A DNA stretch of 64,000 bases, taken from NCBI GenBank assembly GCA_021234155.1, contig JAJEKV010000019.1, forward strand, positions 19,467,359 to 19,531,358, given 5' to 3'. Below, piece after piece: positions 37,123 through 50,689 of this stretch; position 1 is the first letter of the stretch; each line of letters begins with the position of its first letter. Under the pieces are notes generated by a model that made no database searches, was not told the origin of the DNA, and saw only the letters and a list, made by a program, of their open reading frames with translations. The position numbers and the translations under genes are program-made. The DNA is from Isoetes taiwanensis (Eukaryota; Streptophyta; Lycopodiopsida; Isoetales; Isoetaceae).

Positions 37123-40100
37123 TTTTCACGTACAGCTGTGGTGGACCTCCACATTGGAAGCAAATCGTATGATCATATTCAAATAACATGCGCCGAGGAT
37201 TTCTGAGATGTTGCTGATGTCTTGCTATAATGTATCAATATAGCTCAAAGGATTTCTGCACATCCACTTAGATATGGGCTGCATGGGCCTTTAACATAGA
37301 TTAAATTAGTCCGGGAATATCTGCTTCTCACTTTCTTTTGCAAAATCCTATCATGGCGCCCGTTGAAGAAGCTTGATGTGATTTGAAGCTGGAGATGAGC
37401 AGTCAGGCTACGAATTCCTCATGTGTATTCGAGGGTCTATCCTTATGGCAATGACGAGCCTTTATTTGGATTCTTGCATTTTGATTAGATGAAAGGATAA
37501 TATGACTTGGGATATTCTATGAACTAATCCCTTAAAATTTGTACTATCCATTTTACCGGTAAAAAAATAGGTAAATATAAAGAGAACATTAAAGAAGCAC
37601 TTATGCCCCATTATGAGCTTTTAGTTGGAAGCTGTAGATTATACAAATTCTATTGGCCAATATTAATGCATCATTATGTAATTTCATGCATTCACATAGT
37701 AGCACCCGTTAGCACAAAACTCTATCTTCTCTTTTTCTAACATAACACCTTACTCTCTAAAGCATCTTTAAAAGAAAAAATTGGATGGATGAAGAAAATT
37801 ATAATAGAATTATAATCCTTTATGGCCTGCTTGATCTAAATGTTTGGAAAAAGAAGAACACATAGGATTTTGCATTATTGCTTCTCTACAGGTTTGTAAT
37901 ATAGGTTTGTAGAATCACATATTTCAATAAGTGAATTGATGGCTTTTATTTTTAAGCACACTTGGGCATGTAATTTGGGAAGGGGGTGTTGAAAGTATCT
38001 TTGGTGGAGTAACCAAAAATGCGACCCGGCGCGGCGCGGCACCCTTCATACTATTTTTTCCACCCTTCTGTGGTGAAATTAACCTATACTATGCCCGTCC
38101 CTAACTTCACTTTAGCGTGCGGTTTCAATCTGTGACGAAAGGGTGGCAGACTTTAATTTGTAATTTACGAAAGCGATGCTCCCCGCAGCACACTACTCTA
38201 GGCCAAATGCTTGCATGGAGAAGAAGCTCGAGAATTTCCGGATTGGTCTAAGTATTCCAAAGCTGCAGCGCGAAAAATATGGTGAAGAAGGTTGTTAATC
38301 AGCGAAGCTCGACCGGCAATTCAATGGATGCCATGCGCGCGGGGTAAGCAAAAGTACGCTGCCAATTTTGATGGCTTATAGTTGCCTGTTAATTTGTTTC
38401 TTCATTTCTTTCGGCCGAAGGAGCGTGCCTAAGGCCAGGACTGGGCTGGAGATTGCACCAGTAGGGAGGACTTCCATGCTTATGCGGGTCCTATCTCCAA
38501 TGAGGGTGTGCATCCCACTCTCAATTTCGAAACGGATGTGATGCTCACTGTGAGAATATAGCAGGTTTTAGGACACCAATGGTGTCATTCCAACAAGACA
38601 TCACTTCGACAAAGTAAAGGCGGAGCAGCGGCTCTAATTGGTACATTGAGCAGATATACCGGAGGGTTGAAGCAGAGAGAAGTAAAGGAAGGCGGTTTTC
38701 CTTTTTATTTGCATTCAAGCGCGGAGAGGCCAGCGGGATCGAGAGAATTTCCAAAGTCCAATTGGGCGTGATGGCGGCCATGAGAGCCCTATTGAGCAAG
38801 GTCAAGAGTGACCAGTACTAGTGGCCCGCTGTGAACCGCAGCCAGGGGAAACCCGACAAATCCACATTGAACCACTTGACACACGAAAAAGCATAGCAGA
38901 AAAGCCTGACCTCCCGTGACGCTGCTGTAGGAGGAGTAGAAGGGAGGTTGTGTCATTTAAGTCTTTTGTGTGTCCGAAGCTGACATTCTATATGAGGAGA
39001 AAATATTTCCGGTCACGGAAAGCATGGTCGGAATGCTCACGGGAAGCCCTAAAATTCTTGTGAGAATGACCTAGTGTCGAAAGAAGGAGCGGTGCACAAT
39101 CTCGAGGAGCAAAGGAAGCTGTATAGTACTGCGAGAGGAAGTTGAAGACCATAGGGATAAATATTGCACGTCTTCAAGCCTTTGCAGGATCCTATCTGGT
39201 GCTATATATTTGAGATTCATTCTTTGGAGAGGGAGAAAGATATGTGAGAATATATCTTTGAAGTCCCTCTACTTGAAATGGGGGGGTGGGGCCAATGGAG
39301 TAAACACGTGTAGAAAAGATTTGTTTGCACTTAGCTGCTTTGAAGTACTTAACAACGAGTCCCTCCTTACCGAAGCCAGCTGACACTACAGATATCACGG
39401 TGAGGAGATTGACCAAGAGAAATGATGCGGTGAATTGACATCACTTCAATACCATTAGTTACCCGATTGGAGATGGGAGAGATCTCCACACGTGGTGCAT
39501 TCGGGATGATTACACCCCTCGACTGTGGATGCGAAATGTGAGACATCATTATCCACGTTAAAATTTTGCACCGGTTTGCTCATGGAAAAGGATCTTTTCT
39601 CGGTGCCACGAGAGACCATTCCTCTGAGGGGTTAGTGCAGGAAATGGTAAGCTTATCTGATGTGAGGAAGTGTGCATCTTTGGAGCGACTCCACAAAACG
39701 AGAAGAATGGTGATGTTGATGAGCATGCAACACAACTCGATAAGCGTGAGGAAAAGGAAGCAGTGCTTTGCAAAAGTAAAAGGACCGGGATCGGCCAACC
39801 TGAATCCACAAGGGTTCCTCCACAACATGGGAAAAAAGGTACATGCACATTTTTCGAGGGCTACGATTTTAATTGGCGAGCGTGAAGTCTTTGTGAACTT
39901 GTTGAGCGGCAAGCTTCACCGGCCAGGTCTTGACACACAGCGTGATGTTTGCAGAACACTAGCTCTTTGAATCCCGAGGAGATTCAAGTAGCTCACGTGG
40001 TGCCAACAATTATAGTATAGTTCAAATTAAGGCTCTACAAAGGCCTCCTCAACATTGTTCTTTGCGGGGAAGGAAAGCGATAAGCGAAGATGTGACAATC

Positions 40101-43100
40101 CAGTTGACGATCGTTAAGCGGTGGCTTGGTTGACACGGTCAAGGCGGGGAGGTTGTGGAAGAAGAAGTGGGGTGAGTCAGGAAAAGCTGGCCTTGATGAG
40201 GATACCCCATAGAAGTAGCATTTGGAAAGAAAAACTGGCTAATGTAATTTTTTGCCTTATGTGTATTTGGGGCACGCAAACCTTGATTTTGCAAGACAAC
40301 CCTGACCATCGACCAAAAGGTTTTGTTCAAAACAATTGTATATTTACGATCCCTGTTTTATTCCACCTTTCTCTGTGCAAATTTTGGTTTGGATTATTCA
40401 TTCAACTTAGGCCACGTAAAAAGCATGCAGGGAAAAAAGGCGATAATGATTATACTTAGTGAATCGTGAAGAAGACAATCTGAACAAAGTGCAGCACAAA
40501 CTCTAACATACAAAGGTGCACATTATCCACATTTATTTGAGAATGTATTCTCTACAGAATTTCAGTTGTTGAATTGGGCTCATCCTTGCATGCGGAGAAC
40601 AAGGCAATTAGGTGAATGAAAGCAGGGACAAAGGCAGCAAGGGTTCTTACGATGGCCGGGAAACATACACATTGGGGCAGGGAGATACTAATAGGATGTA
40701 TATGCGACTATGGCTATGGCGCTCTCCAACTTTATGCCGGTAGCAAAGAGATAAAGCGAGTCGAGGTTTACTTTGACAAGTATCCGGCACACCTCCGTCA
40801 GCACTTCCCGGCCCGAGTCCGGCGCACATGGCGGCCACCGAATAGTACGATCGCGGCACACATCGTGATGGTTTGCAAAGCGTCCAGGATGGACGCGCAA
40901 TTGTGAGTTGATGGTGCTTGGCGTAAATGGTGTCGGCCTGGAACACAGAGGAGGAGATGAGCGGGGAAAATCTTACCTCCACCATGGCATGTTGTAAAAG
41001 CGCAAATAAGTACCTCATTTCACGGAACCCGGGGTATCATGAGTTTGTGGGTGGGCAGCTGAGAGAGGTTTGATATTGTGATTTGGGTGCTTCTCTACTT
41101 GGGAATACAAGGGATGTGGTGGATGCATTGTTCTGATTTAGGGCGATTCTTGAAGTTCTATAGTCAAGAGCATTGTTGTGGTATGCATCGAGCATCAACC
41201 AGAGACGGAAAAAGCAATTTTTTCAAGGAGTTGAAGGAACAGCCTTGAAGTTTCCTCCAAAAATCATGGTATTGCTCGATTTTCTTTGTTGATGATAACC
41301 TACGAGGTTTTCTAAACCCTGCACACTGCTCCCTTCCCATTATGCCTTTCAAGGGGCAAGAAGGGACAACTTTTCAAGTTTGTGTATCCCAGCACAGAAT
41401 GCCATCCTTCTCATACTGATGGAAGCGATCTCACGGGTTGACATCGCGATGCATGGTTGGAAGAGGAAGCGATTCTTGATCTTTGGTCTTTTGCCTCAAC
41501 AACTATCTTGTTTGACTACCACTATATCCTCAATGCTCCATTAAGAAGTCACAAAGGCGGTACAAGCGGGCACCTTCGTGACGGCGCGACTTCACGAACC
41601 GATGACTCCTTGAAGTAACCAGCCTTTTTCACTTTTTGTATATATATGTATGATTACTTTGCTTATCTTGAGTAGTGATCTTGAGTGATGTCTCTAATCT
41701 GAGTGTACAATTTTTACGTAATATATATCAAGCTTACTCTCCAATACTACAAGCATTTGTTTCCAATACTAAAATACTCAACGTGATCCAATACACCTGG
41801 TATTGTGTCTAGCATTGTCTCCCAATACAATGATCAAATTTGAGTCAATTACACCCAAGTAACTCTGAGGACACATTTACAATGATAAAACAACTAGGCA
41901 AAGCATATTCAACCTTCATATACGTAAATTTGTCAAGGATCATCACGGTGGTAGCACATTTCAAGGGAAAATCATTTGGTGCAGGGAATCTGATTCATCT
42001 CAAACTTGATATTTGTCACGTGATGGTATGCTTGGAAAGTCAGGCTTTGTCTTCGTAGCTCCCAACTACCATCTGGTACAGGCGGCGCGGTACAAACCAG
42101 CCAACATGTTCATCCACATTGAAGGTCGATTGTTGTCGCCGACAATTACATCCAGGATATGCCTCGGCAACACATTTGACCACATAGAAATCACGCATTC
42201 TCTGATTTCCCTCCTCATTCTACTTACGACAAAGTTATCACCTTCCTCTACGTTTCCACTTTAAACCATTCTCCATCTGGCAAAAATGCCTCGCCGATTT
42301 ACGTCTTCGGTACCTTCACGGTGAACTTGCTCACGGCTTTAGTGTAGCTGTATTTCCCAATTCTTCCATCACATGCTGTTCACAAGATGGCGATTTCGCA
42401 TTAGGCCACCCTTGTGCTTGATTTGGCCAAGTATGTATGGGATCTTGTGTATTTGCTTGGTCCCTTCCACCACAGCTGATCCGGTAGATTACGTCTATCA
42501 ACCTCATCCTTTCCAATTACCGGAAGTGCACGCAAGGAGACAATTATTGCATCTCGCGACTGACGCTAATCTGACACTACTCCTTCACATTCTGGCCGGT
42601 TCTGACGGCGCCAGCGGATGAAAGCACTATTACGGCGCCTTCACTGGCTGATTTACGAGCTGACGCTACTCCATAGCGAATCTGGCCGGATGAAAACGCC
42701 GTACAGCGCGTGTCCCGGGTTATTTGGTGCACTTCATTTCCGATGAGTTTCGCGAATTCCACGGGCGCCCAGCACCCTAAATCTCACCCCATCATACTTG
42801 AGGCTGCTCTCTGGTAGAATGCCCCTTTGGGGCCCTTGCACTTATCGTGCTCTCCACTTACCTTAGGCTGTCCCAAAGAGTTTCATATTATTTCCTTCCA
42901 CACAAGCTCATGGGTGATATCTTGTTTGGAAATAGAATGGTAGGAACAGATTGGATTAATAGAACAACCATGACCAACTATATACACGGAGAAATCCACA
43001 CACCATTTGATGCAAGCCATGGTGTACTTTCTAAGACGATCTTTGCACAAAGAGTGTCATGGAAGCTTGTCATCACTCAAGTAGAAATGGGTTTCCTTCA

Positions 43101-46100
43101 ATGACTTGATCCAGGCTGATGTCCATCCCTATCATTGATGTGGGTGTTATCTGGTCATTGTACCCAATGTTGGCTTTGAACCTCTCCTTTGTATTTTATG
43201 TTGTAATTCTCACACCTTAAAAAATCAATTCACGGAAACAATGGTGCCATCTTGCTTGGATATTATCGGGCAACTCCACGAATTGCATGGCACATACCTT
43301 CTATACATGTGAGTGTGTGCTTACGAATATCTTCAATGTGGAACCACAGTCTGAAATAATCAGCCTTCCTTGCCATTCTCTTGTAAGACAATCTAAGGGC
43401 TGGCTTTTGGTCCTTTTCTTTTTTCCCCTTACTGACGGTCTCGTCTTGTCTGCAGGGCATGTCCCATTTGCCTTAGTTTCTTACTTTTGTTTCCCTTCTT
43501 CTCAACTTGTCTGCGGCCGAGCATGTCCTGACTACCTTGGATTTCTTGCTTTTGTTTCCTTCTTAGTGGCATTGGCTCACTGCTTCTTTGCCACTGGCAC
43601 CTCTCCTTGAAACGCTGATACGCAACTCCACCGGCCCTCGCGCCTCCCGCTGGAATGCAACAGGATTACGCGCGCGCGAAAGCGGAAAGGTGCATAGTTA
43701 AACACGAAACAAGTATTGACGGATGACCAACACATATCGGCCCATGTTTTGACATGCAACAAAGAGAGTATTACCTTTTCAAGCGTCTTCCATTTCAAGC
43801 AAGAACTCGCGGTTCTCTCTTTCTCTTTGGACATATAGGAAAGTTTTGCTTGCCCACACTTGACATAACCGGCATCAGCGATCATGTTTATGCATTCTAT
43901 TTCACCTAAGCTTCTTGTTTACCAAACTACGACCCTCCAGGAAGCTGGTTGAGTCATACGATATGTTAGGCGGCGAACACTTCCTCACCGGTCCCTGAAG
44001 GACCTGCGCCAAGTGCTTGCACTCTTCACCATGAAATCAGGTTTCGGCCGACCTTAATGCATTCGGGCTACCGCATAATAACTTCATATGGTATATGCAA
44101 CACTTGAGGTTTCCTTCATTACTTTCTTTACATAAATAGGTAACTTCACAAAGCCTTTACCAGAAAGCAAGCAAGGTGTTAGGGATGTGCGCGCATTGTT
44201 GAAATAGGCTGCTGCCCATTTGAAGATAATTGCATTTGTTGGTTAGAAATATTTATACAATAATAGCAAAGAAAAGGTATGGAAACTTATACAGTATACG
44301 ACCTCCATAAGGTGTAGGGGATAAGAAATTGGGCTTGACTCTCTCCAGGTGTTCACAACATCTTTCTTGCAAGGAGATTTCTGCTGGCTGTTTAAAGTGC
44401 TGCTGCTCCAGCACCTTGCAAAGCGGGGTGAGAATGCGCACCTCAACCTCCTTTGAGTAGACCACCGGACCTGGGGGCGGCTTGGAATTTTCATATCACG
44501 GCGGTTGCAATTGTTGGCCTCGGCCTTCTCATAAGAAATATTGCACATTAATCAATATGAACATATCCCGACCAGCATCCACCGTAGGAATACAAAGCAC
44601 TTAAAAGCACGCCAAGAAACGCAGTGCCTTCGAAAAGCAAAATTAGATGTACCCTACTGACCGGCATCGTTTTGTGGAAAGCCATACGATGTAGATTAAA
44701 ACCTCAAACATCATGGTTCCTTTTGCCTCTTTGTAGGTACGCCATTATGCATTTTCAAGTTTGGTGGCACCCCATTTTGCCTTGCACTCCTTTGGATTTA
44801 ACGCTGGCAAAATTCAGTTACGAGATTTCGGCCCCGTGGGTGGAACCACCCTCTTCATCACATCGGCCCTTGAGTTGGTTGAGATGGCACGGGTGAGCTT
44901 GTTGGAAGTAATCCAGCTACAAGCTTGGCTATTTCTTACACTGCGTCTCGTGCTCCGCAACGCTCCAGTTCAAGCCATTTGCTTTCCTCATCTTATTAAG
45001 TGTCGTATTCTCTCTTTCTCTCGCATCCAATTTCTTTGTATGGGAGGTGCGGAGGAAGCGGATCTTCTATACGATATTTCTGCTGTGTGTTGCATTGACA
45101 TCAACGTCACATTCGGTGAATGCTAAGCGTGTGATTGCCTCGGGCAGCCCGGTGGCGGGGGCGCCATGAAATTCCTACCGAGAGAGGTAGAATATAGAGT
45201 GAATTGGGAGGGAGAGAGGGCATTTACATGAGGCCATGAGATTAGGTGCTTGGTAGTTCTGGACTCGATCAATTTGCAGCGTACTACCACTTTCGTAGCG
45301 AAAATCCGACAAGCGAACATCATTTTCTACTTGGGGTTAGATTTGGTGAGGTGGGCGTCTGGCGAGGTACATGACGTCAAAAATGGCGGTTAAGCTCACC
45401 CGACACCCAAAGTAGAAAAAGCAAAAGCGTGAGGGGTGCTTTAAGCGGTAAAACCTGCTATAAGCATGCTACAAAAGCATGCGTCAGGGCCTTATCTTTT
45501 TGCATACCCAAAGAAGCGTTAAGCGCTTTCAAATTCTTAAAATTTTTGTAGAGGGCAAAACCATTTGGCAAAAACTAACCACTGTAGGCTTAAATCCTGT
45601 ACCTTCTTGAGAGAATTGATTATTACTACCCATAATTCAAATCTATAAGTCCAATAAATGGCTTGTAGCGATAAATTTCTTGTATAGTTTATGAAGATAT
45701 GGGACTAAAACCTAAGCTTAAAATGATCAATGTTAAAGTTGAGTGTCAAAATTAGGGTTAGAAGTCATCGCATAATGGAAGTTAGATCGGTCAACATTGC
45801 CACATAGTTTCAATAACTTTGTAGTTTTCTCGCATATAATCATGATTTCATATAACCGTGAATCTTTGATGGTGTATCAAGTCATTGGGGTGTTTTATGA
45901 TCGAAATTTATGTATGAAATTTACAATAAGATCTTAGCAAAGGAAGGCTGGGGTTAAGCGGAGTCAATATTTAAATTGGTCTCGAAATTAAGTTAGAATA
46001 AGCCAATATCATAGTGGAGTTGAATCAATCAACGTACTTATAGAAAGCTTCATATAAGTTTCTACGTAGTCTTTCATAACATATAGTTGTCTATTGGTTA

Positions 46101-46200
46101 ACAATCTACAATAAATAATCATAGGTAAATCTCAAAAATTGTAATTATTCAAATTCGAATTAAATGTTCATAACAAATATAAGTAATCCACTAAGCATTT
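37123..46200. other. Long stretch without a recognisable gene; GC-richer islands with short ORFs
   Basis: Between 38000 and 45150 the base composition is richer in GC than the flanks and both strands carry many short open frames (for example 39566-39970 +, 40647-41018 -, 42847-43104 +, 44253-44548 -). None has a recognisable domain, frames overlap antiparallel, and no splice chain could be built. This fits decayed transposon or pseudogene material. 45400-46200 is AT-rich and featureless. Confidence 0.45.
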
Positions 46201-48368
46201 GCCACTTAAATGTTTGATTATCTCAACACACAACTTGCATCCTTCTGGGGCAAAAATGTATTCGAAATCCTTGCATATATAAGTAAAATGTTCGATCTTT
46301 TTGTACAATATCATATGTCTAGTTCACCTTCTTTGAAAACACAATTGACATTCCTCCCCTTTTCCCACGCTTCCTCTTTAATATTAATGCTTATATAAAG
46401 CTTAGTAGGCACATTCTCACTTGTGTTTTGACTTGAGAAATATGGATCACCATCAAATTGTGTATGGTCAGATACATTGGGCGGCCATGTCTGTAGTGCT
46501 ACTTGTTTTAAGTGTACATGTCCGTGAGTCTGTGTAGACAATTGTAGTCTTCATTTTGGGTTTATGTGCATCTGTGTAGACAATTGGTATGCAAATACAA
46601 TGTAGTGCTCTCTATTTGCATGCCATTTGAGTTATATAACGTAATGCTTGTCAAGGTGATGGCATTACAGATTATGATGGAGTAAGGAAAGGAGAATCAT
46701 TATGTAATAGATCCTGAGTGATCAGACTCCATTTTTCACTTTTTTAGTTGGGATAGACTGTACGAACTGGCATGCAAAATATCCCTGGGGTGGGGCGCAG
46801 GAAAGTACGCTGTTCAAAGTCCTGTTAATTTCTGAGCATCAGTTGAAACAATTTTTAGGACCTCTATAGGAACCATGAAGTATCCTCCGTTTTCAGCACC
46901 AAATTATTTGTTGTTTGAAATCTAGTGAAATCAATGAACAGACCTACATTGACAAAGTAGTATATTTAGATATCTCTGAAATGAGATATAAATATACAAT
47001 TGCCTAAACCAAAAGAATTCGGCTGAGATCATCTTAACTGCGGTATGTCAATGAGATGCTTTACACATCTGACTACTTGCCGCCTCCTATTTTATGAAGT
47101 CCTCAAATATAGACAAAAGATAAATGACATGGAGGCATCCAATTACACCAGGGAATACCTATGTTAAATAACTTGATAAATTGGCATAACCATGTTCTAT
47201 AAGAGATTCTCTAATTCTCCACCCTTAATCCCAAGCTATCTGCAAGCGTGGTAAAAATCAGGAAAAGCTCACAGTATTACATGCCTCTAGGAGCCTCACC
47301 TGTAAATTATGCATCCAACAATATGCTACTTCTGGCCAGATAGGTGAATTAGCTCACGTTGTAGCTTGAGGACAGAATAGGAACCCAGTATCACAAAAGT
47401 TTGGACAACTATGATTTACAGCACATAGTTGTCCTCAACATGAGATTTCTTGAAGAAGATCCAGCCTGTGAACATTATTGTGCCCTTGCCATGTATTGGT
47501 TTCCCATTTTGGAAGAGGCCATTTTGCGACCCATGCTAGCAATGTACCTTTAAAATGGCTGTGAGGCATTGTATTTTCATAAACTACCCATCATACTGTC
47601 TTAACTTGCGAGGCGGAGTCTAGAATGACATTCTTGCACACCTTAAATGAAGCAGAGTAACCAAGCGCTCCCGGTAAGCTCTGGATGGAGACCTTAGTTA
47701 CCAAAAAGCAAGACTTGATGCTTTTCATTTGAAAACAACTTTGTACAATGCAATTAGGATTCTCGAGGGCAAAATTGGAGCACTTATCTTCAGTTTCACT
47801 GTAATGGTCAGGCTGTACAAACTGTGGTCTACCATAAAGTAGTCAATCCACTTTGATATTTCATGTGGCATTTGCCAGTTTGACCATATACATTTGAGAA
47901 CTCACACAGCAGATGCAGTATCTGAAGGGTCAACAGGCTTGAAAGAGGAATTAGAGAGAGGGCAAGTGCAGCTGGTATTGTGTAGCACACAAACCCATAG
48001 GAGACGCGGAAATGTTGTAGGTTACGCAGGAATGGATTACCTTTGAAACCCGGGTTCTTTACTGACAGTTTTCTGCTGTAGAGAACAAATCACAAACATG
48101 GCAGCTATTGGCACAGCAGTCACCTGTTTACAAAGAGATTTTAGAAGTTTGGCATCCTGGTTCTACCATGGCATGTATGAGCAATAAATGGCGAATACAC
48201 ATTGATTTTATGGAATACATTGCTTTCTGGCAGTACTCAGCATAACAATGCACAAAAACCATCTTCTATTTTGGCAAAATGCAGCATGGGGTGTGAAGCG
48301 AGACAGAGTCACCTTCATTTCTGTTCTTTTCTACATGGCCACATGGGCTGGGTAAGTAGAAGCCCGGA
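46201..48368. other. No gene recognised
   Basis: AT-rich sequence with no supported coding region on either strand. It could include the 3' flank of the minus-strand exon cluster to the right. Confidence 0.4.
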
Positions 48369-49240
48369 TCAGGCTTTTGAGTGGTATGCAGATGCTTCAG
48401 ACCACTCAAAAGTATCAACAAATCTGGCAACAAATGCGTTAAAGATTGCCACTTCCAAACTGCAAAGCACCAAAATAAATAGTATTAGATAAAAAACCGT
48501 GAAGAATTTACAAAGCCCAAGATTTACCTGCAGCTGGCTATGAGTTCTTATGATATCAATTTGGAGGTGATGGATGTGCTTAAAAAAGATCATGCAAGAG
48601 GCTGCGCTACTGACCATGCGAATATTTCTTGCATGACATACCACCAAGAAATATTCAGAAACAGTGGAAAAAACTTTATACAACAATGTTTTTAAAACTA
48701 TAGTCTCTGCTATGCATGAGCAAATGGAGAGACATCGCTTAGATAAATGCTTTAACACAATCAGAATTATTCAAAAGAGTAAGAGAGAAGTTGTACCAAT
48801 CCCATGAGATCTAGATATAGCTTGTTGAAATCCTATCTTTAACTTTCTTTGAACATGCAGGGAAATTTCCAGTCACGAGAATTTCCCATTCCTTAACTTT
48901 TATGCTAGAAGCATTCTTCAACAGTAAGTAGTTTGAGCAGATCCTCAACACAGGATTTGCCCCAGCTTCACAATGTACAAAAGGATACAGCTTTATCCGT
49001 CATGTGAAACGCTGTGGATATATTTCTTTGAGGAAGCTTTCCTTTCTGGAAAGAAATGAAAAGTCACTCACACAAAGTGAATCAGATCTAGCAGAATTAA
49101 AAGCAGAAGGGCAAAAAATATTTAAATCCATCCTAAAACAGAGTATTACCTCTCTTTAATAAATTAATATGCGTAATTGCTGCAGATTCATACATAACCT
49201 TAGCTTTTTGGAGCATTAAAACCTCTAAGCGCTTGAAAAC
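48369..49240 (-). CDS. Exon-like segments of an unidentified minus-strand gene (possibly a decayed gene)
   Basis: Three minus-strand segments look like plant exons. 49240-49150, after TTTACTCAG and before GTAATA, encodes VFKRLEVLMLQKAKVMYESA and about ten more residues. 48627-48528, after GCAAG and before GTAAAT, encodes IRMVSSAASCMIFFKHIHHL and about a dozen more. 48459-48369, after CTTTGCAG, reads LEVAIFNAFVARFVDTFEWS to a TGA. Removing the 68-base gap before the last segment breaks the frame, but reading through it keeps the frame open. They have helical, protein-like composition, but I recognise no family and cannot join them into one frame. They may be part of a pseudogene together with 50352-50404. 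Confidence 0.28.
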
Positions 49241-50147
49241 CTGAGTAAATCCAGATCTGTGCTCCGTTTAGCGTAGCTTGTATTTCCCGAATGTAGTTGA
49301 CATGAAGAGCATCTTCCTGAGTAAGAACAAAGTTTAACAAAAAAATGAACATTTGCATAGAGCAGGAAGAATGTTTTTACCTATTTGCAAAAATCCTGTC
49401 AATGCTCTAGAATGTCCTTTTCCAACCATGTTTAAGCATTTCAAGCAGCAAAGTGCTTAAACTCTTTGAATAATAGCTTATGCGACCAAAATGGAGATCT
49501 CTGCAACCAAAAAGCACATGGCCTTAACATGGTGAAGGCACTTATACTTATGATAACAAACGGAAATTGCACATTTAGGGTTGTCTATATGCTCATAAAT
49601 CAAGCGTCACACCAACATTGTTTTTTCTCTGGAGGTTTCTACATAAAATCAGGTAGTGACACAGCATTCTTCACGAGCATTGCTAAATACATATGCGATA
49701 AAGCTCAAGGTATTTCATTTGAAATCAGTTGGCAATGATCTTTCTTGCCTGCAGTGGAGTTCTGCTCTGGAGAGCAAAGATGTAGAAATTTCTCCTTCTC
49801 TCCCCTTCTGTCCTTTTAACATTTCCACCACTTACTGCATTTACGCTTTTGCCAGGCTATGTTCTTGTCCATGCATCTCATAGAACAATTGGAGCTTTAA
49901 TACGTGCATTTAATTTTATAGGCTCTGCAGCATAACTCAGTTTACATTCAACCACTAAAGAGACAATTGCAAATCCTCATTGCAAGCCTTTTCGATGCAA
50001 CATTTAAATGTACAGCAGCAGAAAGCTTCCATTTAGGTATGACAATAATCCAAAGAGTTTTGTGCTTATATAGTGATCAGAAGCCAATGTCCATGTTTCG
50101 GACTTTTTTCTTTAGTACTCGCATATACACTTCCCAGCACATGGTTT

Positions 50148-50404
50148 TCATGTTGATAACATCTTCAACATCTCAATCATGAAGGTATCCTGGGAATGAA
50201 ATAGTAGTATGTCATAACTCATTATTGACCACTCCATGTTTGTTATTACTATATTCATCATATAAAGTGTCTGACAGTTGCAGCCGAATTTAAGCATGAG
50301 GAAAGTAGTTTTTAATAGAACATGGAACAACAACAAGTATAGAGGACTTACTAACGTCTCTATATGTTGCATAATTTCCTCCAAAATTTGTGGACAGATA
50401 ACTT
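50148..50404 (-). CDS. Two exon-like segments of an unidentified minus-strand gene
   Basis: On the minus strand a 53-base segment, 50404-50352, follows CTAATTCAG and is followed by a consensus donor GTAAGT. It reads VICPQILEEIMQHIETL. The next acceptor, TTCATTCCCAG, leads in the same phase to DTFMIEMLKMLST and a TGA at 50148. The pair splices in frame and may be the end of a small gene, or part of the cluster at 48.4-49.2 kb. No upstream start could be supported; the sequence at 50690-50617 may hold another exon. No family is recognised. Confidence 0.28.
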
Positions 50405-50689
50405 CTGAATTAGAACAATGCATTATCACCTCAAAATAAAAACTTGAAAATCAGATAAAAGCTTTCACCACATATATAATCTACTAGTACTTGCTGATGG
50501 AAAGTGATAATCAAGATGGGTGCAGATTTCCCTATGCATCATAGTCTGTAGAGTTTTGCCATCATCGCCAATACAAGAAGACACAAAGAAATGCAAAAAA
50601 TGAAGACTGAAAGCTTCACAAATACCTGCACAAACATGATCTGCCACACAATATTTCCAGTGTGTACCTTTCCTTAAGGACTGCTATTA

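Noticed and set aside
43577-43885. Minus-strand peptide with YVKCGQ resembling a PPR motif
   Set aside because: Only one short word matches and there are no repeating 35-residue units.
38000-45150. Endogenous virus or complete retrotransposon
   Set aside because: No RT, protease, integrase, capsid or replicase motif could be found on either strand.
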